64,000 nucleotides of DNA, taken from positions 124,001 through 188,000 of the forward strand of contig NZ_SNZF01000001.1 of NCBI RefSeq assembly GCF_004363725.1, in the 5' to 3' direction. Both the position numbers and the translations under genes were made by a program. The DNA is from Aquamicrobium defluvii. Its GTDB lineage: Bacteria > Pseudomonadota > Alphaproteobacteria > Rhizobiales > Rhizobiaceae. Numbering within the stretch: the first letter of the stretch is position 1; each line of letters starts with the position of its first letter. The notes beneath the pieces are model-generated. The model ran no database searches. It saw only the letters and a program-made list of their open reading frames with translations, and was not told where the DNA came from. This document shows positions 36,117 to 45,025 of this stretch, one piece after another.

Positions 36117-37016
36117 ATGAACGCGCCTCTCAATCATCCTCTTCCGCTTCTTGACCTCGACGTGCTGCGAACCTTCGTGGCGATTGCCGAAACCGGCAGT
36201 TTCACGACGGCCGCCAGTTCCGTCTACCGCACCCCTTCGGCTGTTTCGATGCAGATCAAGAAGCTCGAGGACATTCTCGGCCGCTCGGTTTTTTCGCGCG
36301 ACGCGCGTTCGGTGAAGCTGACCATCGACGGCGAGATGCTGCTTGGATATGCACGGCGCATGCTGGCGATCAACCGCGAGGCAGTTTCGAAGTTCATCGT
36401 TCCCGATATCGTCGGCGTGGTCCGCCTCGGCTCGCCGGATGACTTCGGCGAGCGGGCGCTGCCGCATGTGCTGAAGCGGTTTGCGCAGTCCCATCCCTGC
36501 ATCGCCGTCGATGTGACCATCGATCAGAGTGTCAACCTGCGCAGGCGCATGGACGACCGGGCGCTGGACCTCACGCTGCTCACCAATTCGTGCAGAGCCG
36601 TCGCGGACGGGGCGGAGGTGCTGCTGACCGAGCCGATCGTCTGGGCCGGTGCAAAAGGCGGGGGCGCGCATCTGCGCGAGCCGCTGCCGGTCTCGATCTG
36701 GGAAGAAGGCTGCGTGTGGCGGGCCGGCGCGCTGGAGGCGCTCGGGCGGGAAGGGCGCAACTACCGCGTCGCCTATATGAGCGCGCATACGGCCGGCCAG
36801 CGCGCCGCGATCTTGTCCGATCTCGCGGTCGCGCCGCTGCCCAAATCCTTCCTCGGCTGCGACATGGTTGAACTGGGACCGGCAGATGGCCTGCCGGATA
36901 TTGGCGACTATTCACTGGCCATGGTGGTGTCGCCCGAAGCCAGCGCCCCGGTGAAGGCGGTGGCGGATCATATCCGTGCGACCTTCGAGGTGCTGCGCCA
37001 CACCGGAAAGTTCTGA
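36117..37016 (+). CDS. LysR-family transcriptional regulator
   Basis: A 299-residue LysR regulator: winged helix at residues 12-70 (DVLRTFVAIAETGSFTTAASSVYRTPSAVSMQIKKLEDILGRSVFSR) and a two-lobed inducer-binding domain. The family of its target cannot be read. ATG 36102 is an alternative start five codons upstream; 36117 has the better-spaced AAGG. It converges with the corrinoid-reactivator gene across repeat R3, so it may or may not belong to the betaine locus. Confidence 0.88.
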   Translation: MNAPLNHPLPLLDLDVLRTFVAIAETGSFTTAASSVYRTPSAVSMQIKKLEDILGRSVFSRDARSVKLTIDGEMLLGYARRMLAINREAVSKFIVPDIVGVVRLGSPDDFGERALPHVLKRFAQSHPCIAVDVTIDQSVNLRRRMDDRALDLTLLTNSCRAVADGAEVLLTEPIVWAGAKGGGAHLREPLPVSIWEEGCVWRAGALEALGREGRNYRVAYMSAHTAGQRAAILSDLAVAPLPKSFLGCDMVELGPADGLPDIGDYSLAMVVSPEASAPVKAVADHIRATFEVLRHTGKF

Positions 37017-37022
37017 TGCCTG

Positions 37023-37125
37023 AAGCGTGTGGCGATCTTTCAGATTCGCTCCTTACGCTTTAAGTTCATGTTTTCACGCATGTCGTTGTCCCGAAACCGA
37101 TTCTCGATTTCGGGCGGCATGCCTT
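37023..37125. repeat. Dispersed double-hairpin repeat, copy R3
   Basis: A full-length copy between the converging LysR and RACo genes; its right end supplies part of the RACo stop codon (TTA at 37124-37126 on the plus strand). Same orientation and structure as R1 and R2. Confidence 0.9.
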
Positions 37126-39196
37126 ATCCGCGCCGCCGCGCGGCGCGTTCCTCGCGGGAGCGGCGACGAGGGGCCGCGCCGACACCGGCCTCCGGCCCGT
37201 CTCCGGTTACAGCCTTCCTTGGCGGCAGCTTCACCGCTTCGGAAAGCTTCGGGAACGGATCGACCTTGTTGGGCAGCGCCATGGCGTCGATGAAGAGCTG
37301 CTGGAAATGCGGCTCCAGCGCGGTTTCGATCTTCTCGATCTTCCTCACCTCGTCCTCGATCTCGCGCCGGTGGTCGCGGTTGAGCAGCGCCATCAGCGCC
37401 CCGGTGCCCGAGGCGTTGCCCACGGCCTTGACGTCGGCGAGGTCGCAATCGGGGATGAGGCCGAGCACCATCGCGTATTTCGGATCGATGAAGGAGCCGA
37501 ATGCGCCGGCGAAGCGTATCAGGTCGACATGGTCGATGCCCTGCTTTTCCATCAGCAGCTTGACGCCGGCATAGAGCGCGGCCTTGGCGAGCTGGATGGC
37601 GCGCACATCGTTCTGCGTGACCGCGATGCGGGGCTCGCCGTCGCGCAGCAGATAGGAGAAGGTGCGGCCGTTCTGGAAGATGCGCGGCGAGCGGGCGGCC
37701 ATGTCGCCGTCGATCACGCCGTCCTCGGAAATGATGCCGGACAGATACATTTCCGCCACCACCTCGATGATGGCCGAGCCGCAGATGCCGGTGACGCCGA
37801 CAGCGCCGGTGGCTTCCTCGAAGCCCTCCTCGTCGGACCATTTGTCGACGCCGATGACGCGGAATTTTGGCTCAAGCGTTTGCGCGTCGATGCGCACGCG
37901 CTCGATGGCGCCGGGGGCGGCGCGCTGGCCGGATGAAATCTCCGCGCCCTCGAAGGCCGGTCCCGTGGGCGAGGAGGCGGCGACGACCCGTTCGCGATTG
38001 CCGAGGATGATCTCGGCATTCGTGCCGACATCGACCAGCAGCATCATCCCGTCCTGACGATACGGCCCTTCCGAAAGGGCAGCGCCCGCCGCATCGGCTC
38101 CGACATGGCCGGCGATGCAGGGCAGCGTGTAGAGGCGTGCGCCGCGATTGATGTCGATGTCGAGCTCATGCGCCCAGTAGTGCATCGCGCCGGACACGGC
38201 GAGCGCAAAGGGGGCCTGGCCCAGCTCGGTCGGGTCGATGCCGAGGAACAGGTGGTGCATGATCGGGTTGGCGACGAACACGGCGTCGAGAATGTCGTTG
38301 CGGTCCACCCCGCCTTCCGCGCACACCTTGCCGATCAGCCCGTTGACGGCCTCGCGCACGGCCTTGGTCATGGCCTCGCGCCCGTCCGGGTTCATCATCA
38401 CATAGGAGACGCGGCTCATGAGGTCTTCGCCGAAGCGGATCTGCGGATTGGGCGCGCCGGAGGAGGCGACGATGCGGCCCGACAGCAGCGACACCAGATG
38501 CATGGCGATGGTGGTCGAGCCGATGTCGCAGGCGATGCCGTAGGCTTCGTTCTTCAGCCCCGGCCACATGGCGATGATGAAGGGGCGCGAAATGTCCATG
38601 TCGCGATGGATGGCTACGGTGACGCCCCAGTTCTCCTTGCGCAACATGCCCTGCACCTGCGGCACGATATGGGCGGCGATCAGCGGGTCTTTCCAGCCCC
38701 AGTCTTTCTCCAGCACCAGCTTCATGCGGTCGAGATCGCCCAGCGGCTTGTGCATGTCGGGCTCGTCCACCTCGACATAGCAGAGCTGGACCGCCGGGTT
38801 GCGGTCGATGTGCCGGTCGACGGCGGCCTTGCGCACCACCTGCGCGTTGATGACCGTGTCCTGTGGCACGTCCACCACCAGGTCCCCCTGGATCGTGGCT
38901 GAGCAGGAGAGTCGCCTGCCTTCGGGCAGGCCGCGCACGCGTTCGTAGCGTTCCTCCTTGGGGCCCTTGGGCGATATGTGGTCGAGGGTCGAGACGATCT
39001 GGTGCTTGGCGAAGTTGCCTTCCTGCACCTCGATCTGGCAGCGGCCGCAGGTGGCGCGACCGCCGCATACGCTTTCCACATAGACGCCGAGCTGACGCGC
39101 GGCATCGAGGACAGGGGTTCCGACAGGAAAACGCCCGCGCTTGCCCGATGGCATGAACAGCACGAGTGGGTCGGTCTTGTTGAGCGGTGCGTTCAA
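37124..39196 (-). CDS. RACo-type ATP-dependent corrinoid reductive activator
   Basis: A 690-residue protein that restores inactive Co(II) corrinoid proteins to Co(I). An N-terminal plant-type [2Fe-2S] ferredoxin domain has the four ligands C44, C50, C53 and C98 (VCGGRATCGRC...LSC). A linker and middle domain follow, then an ASKHA-type ATPase (from about residue 215: IACDIGSTTIAMHLV; LLVDVGTNAEI; GICGSAIIEV), the architecture of acetogen RACo and related DUF4445 proteins. The last 25 residues are basic and low-complexity. It is the last gene of the leftward PF13769-metV-metF-methyltransferase unit. Confidence 0.92.
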   Translation of the reverse strand: MNAPLNKTDPLVLFMPSGKRGRFPVGTPVLDAARQLGVYVESVCGGRATCGRCQIEVQEGNFAKHQIVSTLDHISPKGPKEERYERVRGLPEGRRLSCSATIQGDLVVDVPQDTVINAQVVRKAAVDRHIDRNPAVQLCYVEVDEPDMHKPLGDLDRMKLVLEKDWGWKDPLIAAHIVPQVQGMLRKENWGVTVAIHRDMDISRPFIIAMWPGLKNEAYGIACDIGSTTIAMHLVSLLSGRIVASSGAPNPQIRFGEDLMSRVSYVMMNPDGREAMTKAVREAVNGLIGKVCAEGGVDRNDILDAVFVANPIMHHLFLGIDPTELGQAPFALAVSGAMHYWAHELDIDINRGARLYTLPCIAGHVGADAAGAALSEGPYRQDGMMLLVDVGTNAEIILGNRERVVAASSPTGPAFEGAEISSGQRAAPGAIERVRIDAQTLEPKFRVIGVDKWSDEEGFEEATGAVGVTGICGSAIIEVVAEMYLSGIISEDGVIDGDMAARSPRIFQNGRTFSYLLRDGEPRIAVTQNDVRAIQLAKAALYAGVKLLMEKQGIDHVDLIRFAGAFGSFIDPKYAMVLGLIPDCDLADVKAVGNASGTGALMALLNRDHRREIEDEVRKIEKIETALEPHFQQLFIDAMALPNKVDPFPKLSEAVKLPPRKAVTGDGPEAGVGAAPRRRSREERAARRRG

Positions 39197-39277
39197 TTCC
39201 TGCCTGCCTGCTACCGGATGCTCCTCATCCGGGCTTCCTGCGGACCGGTTCCGCGAGAGCCCGCACGGACTGATTTT

Positions 39278-40261
39278 CTATCCCAACACCGCCCGGCGCG
39301 CGTCACGACCGCCGCGCCGGCGTCCGCCGTTGCCGGCGGATGCGGCGCCATCGGCCGAGGGCGCGTTGACCGCCACGGGGGCGGGCGCTGCATGCACACC
39401 CGGCTTGTAATCCTTGTAGGTCTTGATCCATGTCGTGCAGTCCCTGTCCGTTCCGGCCAGCACATTGGCGCCGCGCACGGCTTCCATTTCCTGCGGGCGG
39501 CAGGGATTCATGATCGCCGAGGTCATTCCTGCTCCGATCACCATCGGGATGAAGGCGGCGTTGATGCCGTGACGATGCGGCAGGCCGAAGGAGATGTTGG
39601 AAAGGCCGCAGGTGGTGTTGACCTTCAGTTCCTCGCGCAGGCGGCGCAGCAGGGCGAACACCTGACGCCCGGCATCGCCCAGAGCGCCGATAGGCATCAC
39701 CAGCGGATCGACCACCACGTCATGGGCCGGGATACCATGGTCGGCGCAACGCTCGACGATCTTCTTCGCCACGGCGAAGCGCACGTCCGGGTCCATGGAA
39801 ATGCCGGTCTCGTCATTGGAAATGGCGACCACGGGCACGTTGTATTTCTTCACCAGCGGAAGGATGGCTTCCAGCTTCTCCTCCTCGCCGGTGACGGAGT
39901 TCACCAGCGGCCGGCCCTTCGCCACCTTCAGCGCCGCCTCGATGGCAGCGGTGACCGAAGAGTCGATCGACAGCGGAAGGTCGACGAGATTCTGCACAAT
40001 CTCCAGCGTTTGTACCAGCAAGCCGGGCTCGGTGGCATTGGGGTCGACGGCGGTGACGCCGGCATTGACGTCGAGCATCGTGGCGCCGGCCGCCGCCTGC
40101 TCCAGCGCGTCCTTCTTCACCGTCTCGAAATTGCCTTCGATCATCTCGGCAGCGAGCTTCTTGCGCCCTGTCGGGTTGATGCGCTCGCCGATGACGCAGA
40201 ATGGCTGGTCGAAGCCGATGACGATTTCCCTGGTCGCCGAGGCGACGATCGTGCGGGTCAT
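39278..40261 (-). CDS. Methyl-H4folate:corrinoid methyltransferase (MtgA/MtvA-like)
   Basis: A 327-residue pterin-binding TIM-barrel enzyme (DHPS/MeTr family). Folate-binding motifs are visible: GERINPTGRKKL near residue 26, DVNAGVTAVDPN, the SIDSS strand, NSVTGEEEKL, and GLSNISFGLPHR. It is expected to move the methyl group between the corrinoid protein and tetrahydrofolate. The final 35 residues are alanine/glycine/arginine-rich and not part of the barrel. It lies 67 bp downstream of metF and 81 bp upstream of the RACo gene, all leftward. Confidence 0.9.
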   Translation of the reverse strand: MTRTIVASATREIVIGFDQPFCVIGERINPTGRKKLAAEMIEGNFETVKKDALEQAAAGATMLDVNAGVTAVDPNATEPGLLVQTLEIVQNLVDLPLSIDSSVTAAIEAALKVAKGRPLVNSVTGEEEKLEAILPLVKKYNVPVVAISNDETGISMDPDVRFAVAKKIVERCADHGIPAHDVVVDPLVMPIGALGDAGRQVFALLRRLREELKVNTTCGLSNISFGLPHRHGINAAFIPMVIGAGMTSAIMNPCRPQEMEAVRGANVLAGTDRDCTTWIKTYKDYKPGVHAAPAPVAVNAPSADGAASAGNGGRRRGGRDARRAVLG

Positions 40262-40328
40262 GCAATGTCTCCGTTGATAGAGAGAATTCCGTTTTGCCTC
40301 ATGTTGGCGGGCGCGCGGGCCGCCGGTA

Positions 40329-41429
40329 TCAATGCGCGCTCCTGACCATGTCCACCTGCTTTTCGGTCACGTCCTCGCCGAGAATGTGCTCCAGCCGCTC
40401 GGCAACCAGCGCATCGTCGGCGCGCGCCTCGCGCTTCCATGGCCGCCGGCCCCTGAGAACTCCGGATTCGTCGACGATCTCGGCAACATATTCTTCCTGC
40501 CGGTAGGCCATGACATGCACGCCGGAAACGCCGGAAATTTCCTTGACCTCGTCGATGATGTCGATGCACAGCCGCTTGCCTTCGGCTTTCTGGTCCTGCG
40601 CGCCCTCCAGCCTTCTGATGACGGCATCGGGAATGTGGATGCCCGGCACGTTTGAGCGAATCCATTTCGCGGTCCTGGCTGAGGCGAGCGGGCCGACACC
40701 ACACAGGATGAACACCTTATCCGTCAGGCCGAGGTCGCGGGCCCGCTGCATGAAGTCACGGAACATCGGCACGTCGAAGCAATACTGGGTCTGCACGAAC
40801 TGCGCGCCGGCTGCGATCTTCTTGCCCAGATGGATCGGGCGAAAGTCGAATGGCGGGGCAAACGGGTTGACCGCCGCGCCGAGAAAGACCTGCGGCGGCG
40901 TTGTCAGCTTGCGCCCCGACAGGAATTTTCCATTGTCGCGCATGACGCGTATCGTCTCCAGCAGCGACATGGAATCGAGATCGAACACGGGTTTGGCACC
41001 GGGCTGGTCTCCCGCTTGCACACCGTCGCCGGTCAGGCACAATATGTTGGCCACGCCCATGGCCGCGGCGCCCAGCACGTCGCCCTGTATGGCGATGCGG
41101 TTCCTGTCGCGGCAGGCAATCTGCATGATCGGGGCGTAGCCCATGCGGGTGAGCAGGGCGCAGATGCCGACCGACGACATGTGGCAGTTCGCGCCGGAGG
41201 CGTCCACGGCATTGATGCCGTCCACCCAGCCATCGAAGATTTTTGCCCGGTTGTAGACGTCTTCCGGGTCGGCGCTGTCTGGCGGATTGAGCTCGGTCGT
41301 GACCGCGAACTCACCGCGTCGCAACACCCTTTCCAGCCTTCCGCGCGAGAAATGGCCGGGCAGCGGTTCCAGCGGCAGGTGCGCGCCTGCCGGATTTTCG
41401 TCGGGATGTCGGTGCTGCGCGGCGTTCAT
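40329..41429 (-). CDS. metF: Methylenetetrahydrofolate reductase, MetF-type catalytic subunit
   Basis: A 366-residue flavin TIM-barrel enzyme interconverting methyl- and methylene-H4folate. Family motifs are visible: FAVTTELNPPDSADPEDVYNRA, NILCLTGDG, FVQTQYCFDVPMF and the C-terminal region. The first 30 residues are histidine/proline-rich. The start overlaps the stop of the upstream MetV-like gene by 4 bp, so the two polypeptides are co-translated, as in the MetFV reductases of acetogens. In this setting it probably runs oxidatively, feeding methyl groups into the C1 pool. A separate biosynthetic MetF may exist elsewhere in the genome. Confidence 0.9.
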   Translation of the reverse strand: MNAAQHRHPDENPAGAHLPLEPLPGHFSRGRLERVLRRGEFAVTTELNPPDSADPEDVYNRAKIFDGWVDGINAVDASGANCHMSSVGICALLTRMGYAPIMQIACRDRNRIAIQGDVLGAAAMGVANILCLTGDGVQAGDQPGAKPVFDLDSMSLLETIRVMRDNGKFLSGRKLTTPPQVFLGAAVNPFAPPFDFRPIHLGKKIAAGAQFVQTQYCFDVPMFRDFMQRARDLGLTDKVFILCGVGPLASARTAKWIRSNVPGIHIPDAVIRRLEGAQDQKAEGKRLCIDIIDEVKEISGVSGVHVMAYRQEEYVAEIVDESGVLRGRRPWKREARADDALVAERLEHILGEDVTEKQVDMVRSAH

Positions 41430-42070
41430 GCGGCGGCTCCGACGTCTGTCGAGGTCTTCGCCTGTTCGCGCGCGGCCGCGGCCTGCGCGGTGACGCGCAG
41501 CCAGGCGGAGGTCTCGCGCAGCGACTGATCGACCGGGTTCTGCACGTTGAGGATGGCATCGCCCTTCACCATGTTGCGCGAGCCTTCCCATGCCTTGACC
41601 CAGACGCAGGGCATGTCCGGCTCGACCTCGCAGTTGCCGTTGGCGCGCACGCCTCCGCAAGGCCCGTTGCGCAACTGCTTGGGGCAGTTCATGGGACAGG
41701 ACATGCCGGTCGAGGAGAGGATGCACTGGCCGCACATGCGGCAGTCGAACATGAACCCCTTTACCCGTTTCTCGACGAACTTGACTGGCGCTTCGACCCG
41801 GCCATAGCCGATCGCCTTCCACAGCGGGTGCAAGGCGAGGAAAGTCTCGGCCAGGCGGGCGTATACCCACTCCAGCAGGCGGGAATGGCGCACGGACCAC
41901 AGCCGCACCGACCAGGAGCGCTGCATGCGCCGCTGCGGCGACACGTCGGCGGGCTTGTAGTCGCTCTTCGGCGCATTTTTCCTGACCGCCGCCGCCTGCG
42001 TGGTCGTGCCGGTTGCGGCGGGCGGGATGCCGGCCCCGATGGGCACGGGCTTGATCGGGGTGTCAGCCAT
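41426..42070 (-). CDS. metV: MetV-like partner subunit (MTHFR C-terminal domain protein)
   Basis: A 214-residue protein matching the MTHFR_C/MetV family (PF12225). After a variable, proline-rich start, residues 80-160 carry eight cysteines: C110, C113, C116, C125, C129, C138, C147 and C155 (CRMCGQC, CPMNC, GPCGG, NGNC, MPC), the arrangement that binds an iron-sulfur cluster and/or zinc in MetV. Its stop overlaps the metF start, and its start overlaps the PF13769 gene by 8 bp. In acetogens MetV supports electron transfer to MetF; the electron partner here is unknown. Confidence 0.85.
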   Translation of the reverse strand: MADTPIKPVPIGAGIPPAATGTTTQAAAVRKNAPKSDYKPADVSPQRRMQRSWSVRLWSVRHSRLLEWVYARLAETFLALHPLWKAIGYGRVEAPVKFVEKRVKGFMFDCRMCGQCILSSTGMSCPMNCPKQLRNGPCGGVRANGNCEVEPDMPCVWVKAWEGSRNMVKGDAILNVQNPVDQSLRETSAWLRVTAQAAAAREQAKTSTDVGAAA

Positions 42071-42365
42071 TTTCCTTGCCACCGGCTTTGGCCAGAGCGA
42101 CGAGCCGCTCCCGGCCATATTGCGCTTCGAGTTCGGCTGCCGCCTTTTCCGCCTCCGCTTCGAGGTCGTCGCCCACTCCCACAGGCTCGGATTTGCGCCA
42201 TTCGGCGAGATAGTCGTCGCTCTGCGCCGCTCCGGAGCGCATCGCGGCCATGTCTATGGCCTCGGTGAAACGCAGCGACAGCTCGCGTTTGGCGTTCTGC
42301 CGTCCTTTGCGAACGATCACCTGTGCGGGAATATCACGCCAGTAGAGGACAACCAGATCGGCCAT
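42063..42365 (-). CDS. PF13769 (virulence-factor domain) small protein
   Basis: A 100-residue protein beginning ADLVVLYWRDIPAQVIVRKGRQNAKRELSLRF, characteristic of the Virulence_fact family (PF13769), which recurs beside MetV/MetF-type genes in rhizobia and roseobacters. The name is historical; no biochemical role is established. The C-terminal half is an acidic, glutamate-rich helix. The ATG at 42365 is chosen over a GTG three codons upstream. It heads the leftward operon and overlaps metV by 8 bp, so a role as an accessory subunit of the reductase is a reasonable guess. Confidence 0.75.
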   Translation of the reverse strand: MADLVVLYWRDIPAQVIVRKGRQNAKRELSLRFTEAIDMAAMRSGAAQSDDYLAEWRKSEPVGVGDDLEAEAEKAAAELEAQYGRERLVALAKAGGKENG

Positions 42366-42388
42366 GAGCTGCACTCTTCACAAGAGGT

Positions 42389-42434
42389 GCATGTCTTCCT
42401 TCCGAAACCGGTTCCCGCTTTCGGGAGACATGCT
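42389..42434. repeat. Right-hand half of the dispersed repeat (R5)
   Basis: Only the second hairpin is present (GCATGTC...CCGAAACCGG...CTTTCGGGAGACATGC). It lies upstream of the PF13769-metVF operon, not between converging genes. Confidence 0.7.
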
Positions 42435-42558
42435 CTGGTCTGGAGCATTGCCGCAACCACCGGGGTGCCGCTTCTCATGGGGCGACGCGCGACCATTCAA
42501 AAACGACGCTGAATGCGACATTTGCCGGGGCGATGCCGCCAAAAGAAAAGCGAAGGGC

Positions 42559-43128
42559 TCAGCGCCGCAATTCAAGTATGTCGAGCAGGGATTCCCGCTG
42601 CGGCCGGGGAAATTCGATGCGCCATTCATCAGTGCCCGTGCGGAAGGCATAGCCCACCTGATCCATCTCCGGATCGGCGGCGTAGTCGCTGGCGGGGTCG
42701 TCGTTGTAGCGAAGCGAGCCGAGATAAATCGCACGCTTGTCCCCGTCGTCGTAAAGCCGCCCCCGCGTGCGCTGCGAACCGCTTGTCTTGTCCAGCAGCC
42801 AGCCGGATCCGTCATCGGTGACCTTGCAGCGGAACCAGTCGTAGATGACCAGCGTCCCGATCCCGCCAGCCTTGATGGTGCGGCATCGCCAGTCGCCGGT
42901 CAGGTCCGTGTCGGAGAAGGCGATAGCGGGGCGGGCAAGGATTTGTTCCAGAACGGCGACGTCTTCCGGATTGCCCCCGTGGGCTTCATCGAGCGCTGAC
43001 CTGCGCGTGCTTTCATAGCTTTCGAGCCGGGCCGCGTCGGCGGGAGTGATCAGCTTCTGGACCTCGCCGTCGGCCAGGGCGGGCGCTGCGGCAAGAAGCG
43101 AGGCAAACATTATAATGGCAAGTTTCAT
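42559..43128 (-). CDS. DUF4893 secreted protein
   Basis: A 189-residue exported protein: signal peptide KLAIIMFASLLAAAPALA, then a domain with the conserved TGDWRCRTIKAGG...WFRCKV cysteine pair and GSLRYNDDPASDYAADPEMDQVGYAFR...RIEFPRP, the pattern of DUF4893 (PF16233). Function unknown. It lies within the betaine region but has its own spacing (193 bp to the next gene), so functional linkage is uncertain. Confidence 0.8.
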   Translation of the reverse strand: MKLAIIMFASLLAAAPALADGEVQKLITPADAARLESYESTRRSALDEAHGGNPEDVAVLEQILARPAIAFSDTDLTGDWRCRTIKAGGIGTLVIYDWFRCKVTDDGSGWLLDKTSGSQRTRGRLYDDGDKRAIYLGSLRYNDDPASDYAADPEMDQVGYAFRTGTDEWRIEFPRPQRESLLDILELRR

Positions 43129-43163
43129 GGCCGTCCTGTCCGGCACGCCCCATCAGCCACCCA

Positions 43164-43805
43164 TTACATGACAGGAGGCACCGCTCGTGCAAGACCCGGC
43201 ACGAGATCGCCATAACCGGTGGCGCGCCGTTCATAGGCGAGGCCGAGCATTCTTGCGGCGTTCTCGGCCACCGCATCCAGAGCTGGATCGTCGGTCTGGG
43301 CGAGATAGATCAGCTTCTCGTAGTTGCCGAAATAATCCGGGATCAGCTCGGGATGACGGTCGAGACCCAGCGGTTTCATGAAGAACGCGTCGAACTGGCG
43401 GCACAGGAAGTCGGTCATGTAGAACGACATCATGTCCGCATCCTCGACCTTCCTGTAGGCTTCCAGTCCCTGATAGAAGGCAAAGCAGTGCGGTCCGGCC
43501 ATGCGTTCGACGCCGTGCTTTTCGCATATGCGGTCGAGCAGCCCGCCGGTGCCGCAATCGGCATAGCCGACGAAGATATGCCGGTAGCCATCGGACTTCG
43601 CCTGCTCGATGGCCTTGTCCATGGCCGGTGCGATGCGGTCCGGGTAGAAGTGATATTCCGCAGGCAGGCAGGTGAGATCGAGATGGCCGAGGCCAAGCTG
43701 CTCCTTAACGGCCAGAACCTCGCGCGCAATCATGCCACAGGCGATGACCAGCACCCGCTCGGGACGGGTGGGAGGCGTTCTTTCCTGTTTTTGTACGGTT
43801 GCCAT
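43164..43805 (-). CDS. DUF1638 protein
   Basis: A 213-residue cytoplasmic protein of the DUF1638 family (PF07796). Conserved features: RVLVIACGMIAREVL, LTCLPAEYHFYPDRI, VGYADCGTGGLLDRI, GPHCFAFYQG and the C-terminal D-x-x-E-x-E-like helix. The cysteines C23, C46, C84 and C107 are spread among these motifs and could bind metal. In betaine/methylamine-degrading bacteria DUF1638 genes are regularly found beside corrinoid methyltransferase genes, so a role in that system is likely but undefined. Confidence 0.82.
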   Translation of the reverse strand: MATVQKQERTPPTRPERVLVIACGMIAREVLAVKEQLGLGHLDLTCLPAEYHFYPDRIAPAMDKAIEQAKSDGYRHIFVGYADCGTGGLLDRICEKHGVERMAGPHCFAFYQGLEAYRKVEDADMMSFYMTDFLCRQFDAFFMKPLGLDRHPELIPDYFGNYEKLIYLAQTDDPALDAVAENAARMLGLAYERRATGYGDLVPGLARAVPPVM

Positions 43806-43869
43806 GGAACCAGTACGACCGCTTTTCGTTGCATTCAGGCGAAACTACCGAACGAGGGAGACACCATTC

Positions 43870-43998
43870 ATGTCACGTCTTGCGCCTGTTGCCGTTCTCG
43901 TCTGCGCCCTTGCATTGGCCGCCTGCGCCAACACCGTCCGCGGTGTCGGTCAGGATGTGAAGTCGACCGCCAACGCCGTCGAGGATACGGTCAACTGA
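43870..43998 (+). CDS. Entericidin-like lipoprotein
   Basis: A 42-residue lipoprotein: signal sequence with lipobox LALAAC (C20), then NTVRGVGQDVKSTANAVEDTVN, the hallmark of entericidin A/B-family peptides. GGGAG precedes the ATG. A terminator follows at 44026-44053. Such peptides are envelope lipoproteins of uncertain role (toxin-antidote or stress-related). It stands on the plus strand between two leftward genes of the betaine region. Confidence 0.85.
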   Translation: MSRLAPVAVLVCALALAACANTVRGVGQDVKSTANAVEDTVN

Positions 43999-44025
43999 CC
44001 CTTTTTCCCGTTCCGGGAATGGAAC

Positions 44026-44053
44026 AAGGCCGCGCCGCAAGGAGCGGCCTTTT
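44026..44053 (+). terminator. Rho-independent terminator after the entericidin gene
   Basis: AAGGCCGC (44026-44033) and GCGGCCTT (44044-44051) form an 8-bp stem with a 10-base loop and end in TTTT (44050-44053). It could also stop leftward transcription of the corrinoid-protein gene, which ends 12 bp away. Confidence 0.75.
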
Positions 44054-44064
44054 CCGTATATGCC

Positions 44065-44763
<699 letters not shown>

Positions 44764-44861
44764 AATCCCACTCCAGATTGGCGCGTCCCGGTTGCCGCTT
44801 TTGCTGCGGACAACGATCGCTCCATAATAGGTACATAAGGCGCGTTTGCGGCCATGGCTGA

Positions 44862-44927
44862 TTTGCGACTTCCTGCAATGGGAAAGCGACTGGCATAAGG
44901 CTTTGGTCCCTGTCGATTTTGCGACAG
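44862..44927. promoter_or_regulatory. Putative regulator sites in the corrinoid/MttB divergent promoter
   Basis: CTGTCGATTTTGCGACAG (44910-44927) has perfect 6-bp inverted arms and contains TTTTGCGACAG, the reverse complement of CTGTCGCAAAA. A second TTTGCGAC lies at 44862-44869. The element sits between the divergent starts of the corrinoid protein and methyltransferase genes. Confidence 0.5.
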
Positions 44928-45025
44928 AGGCTGGCGCTGTGGAGCCGTTTCGGGGCCGATGCATGGCTACGATCCGGCAAGGAGCGGCGCATGCGCGCCA
45001 GGATCGGTTTTCGGGGAAAAGCACC

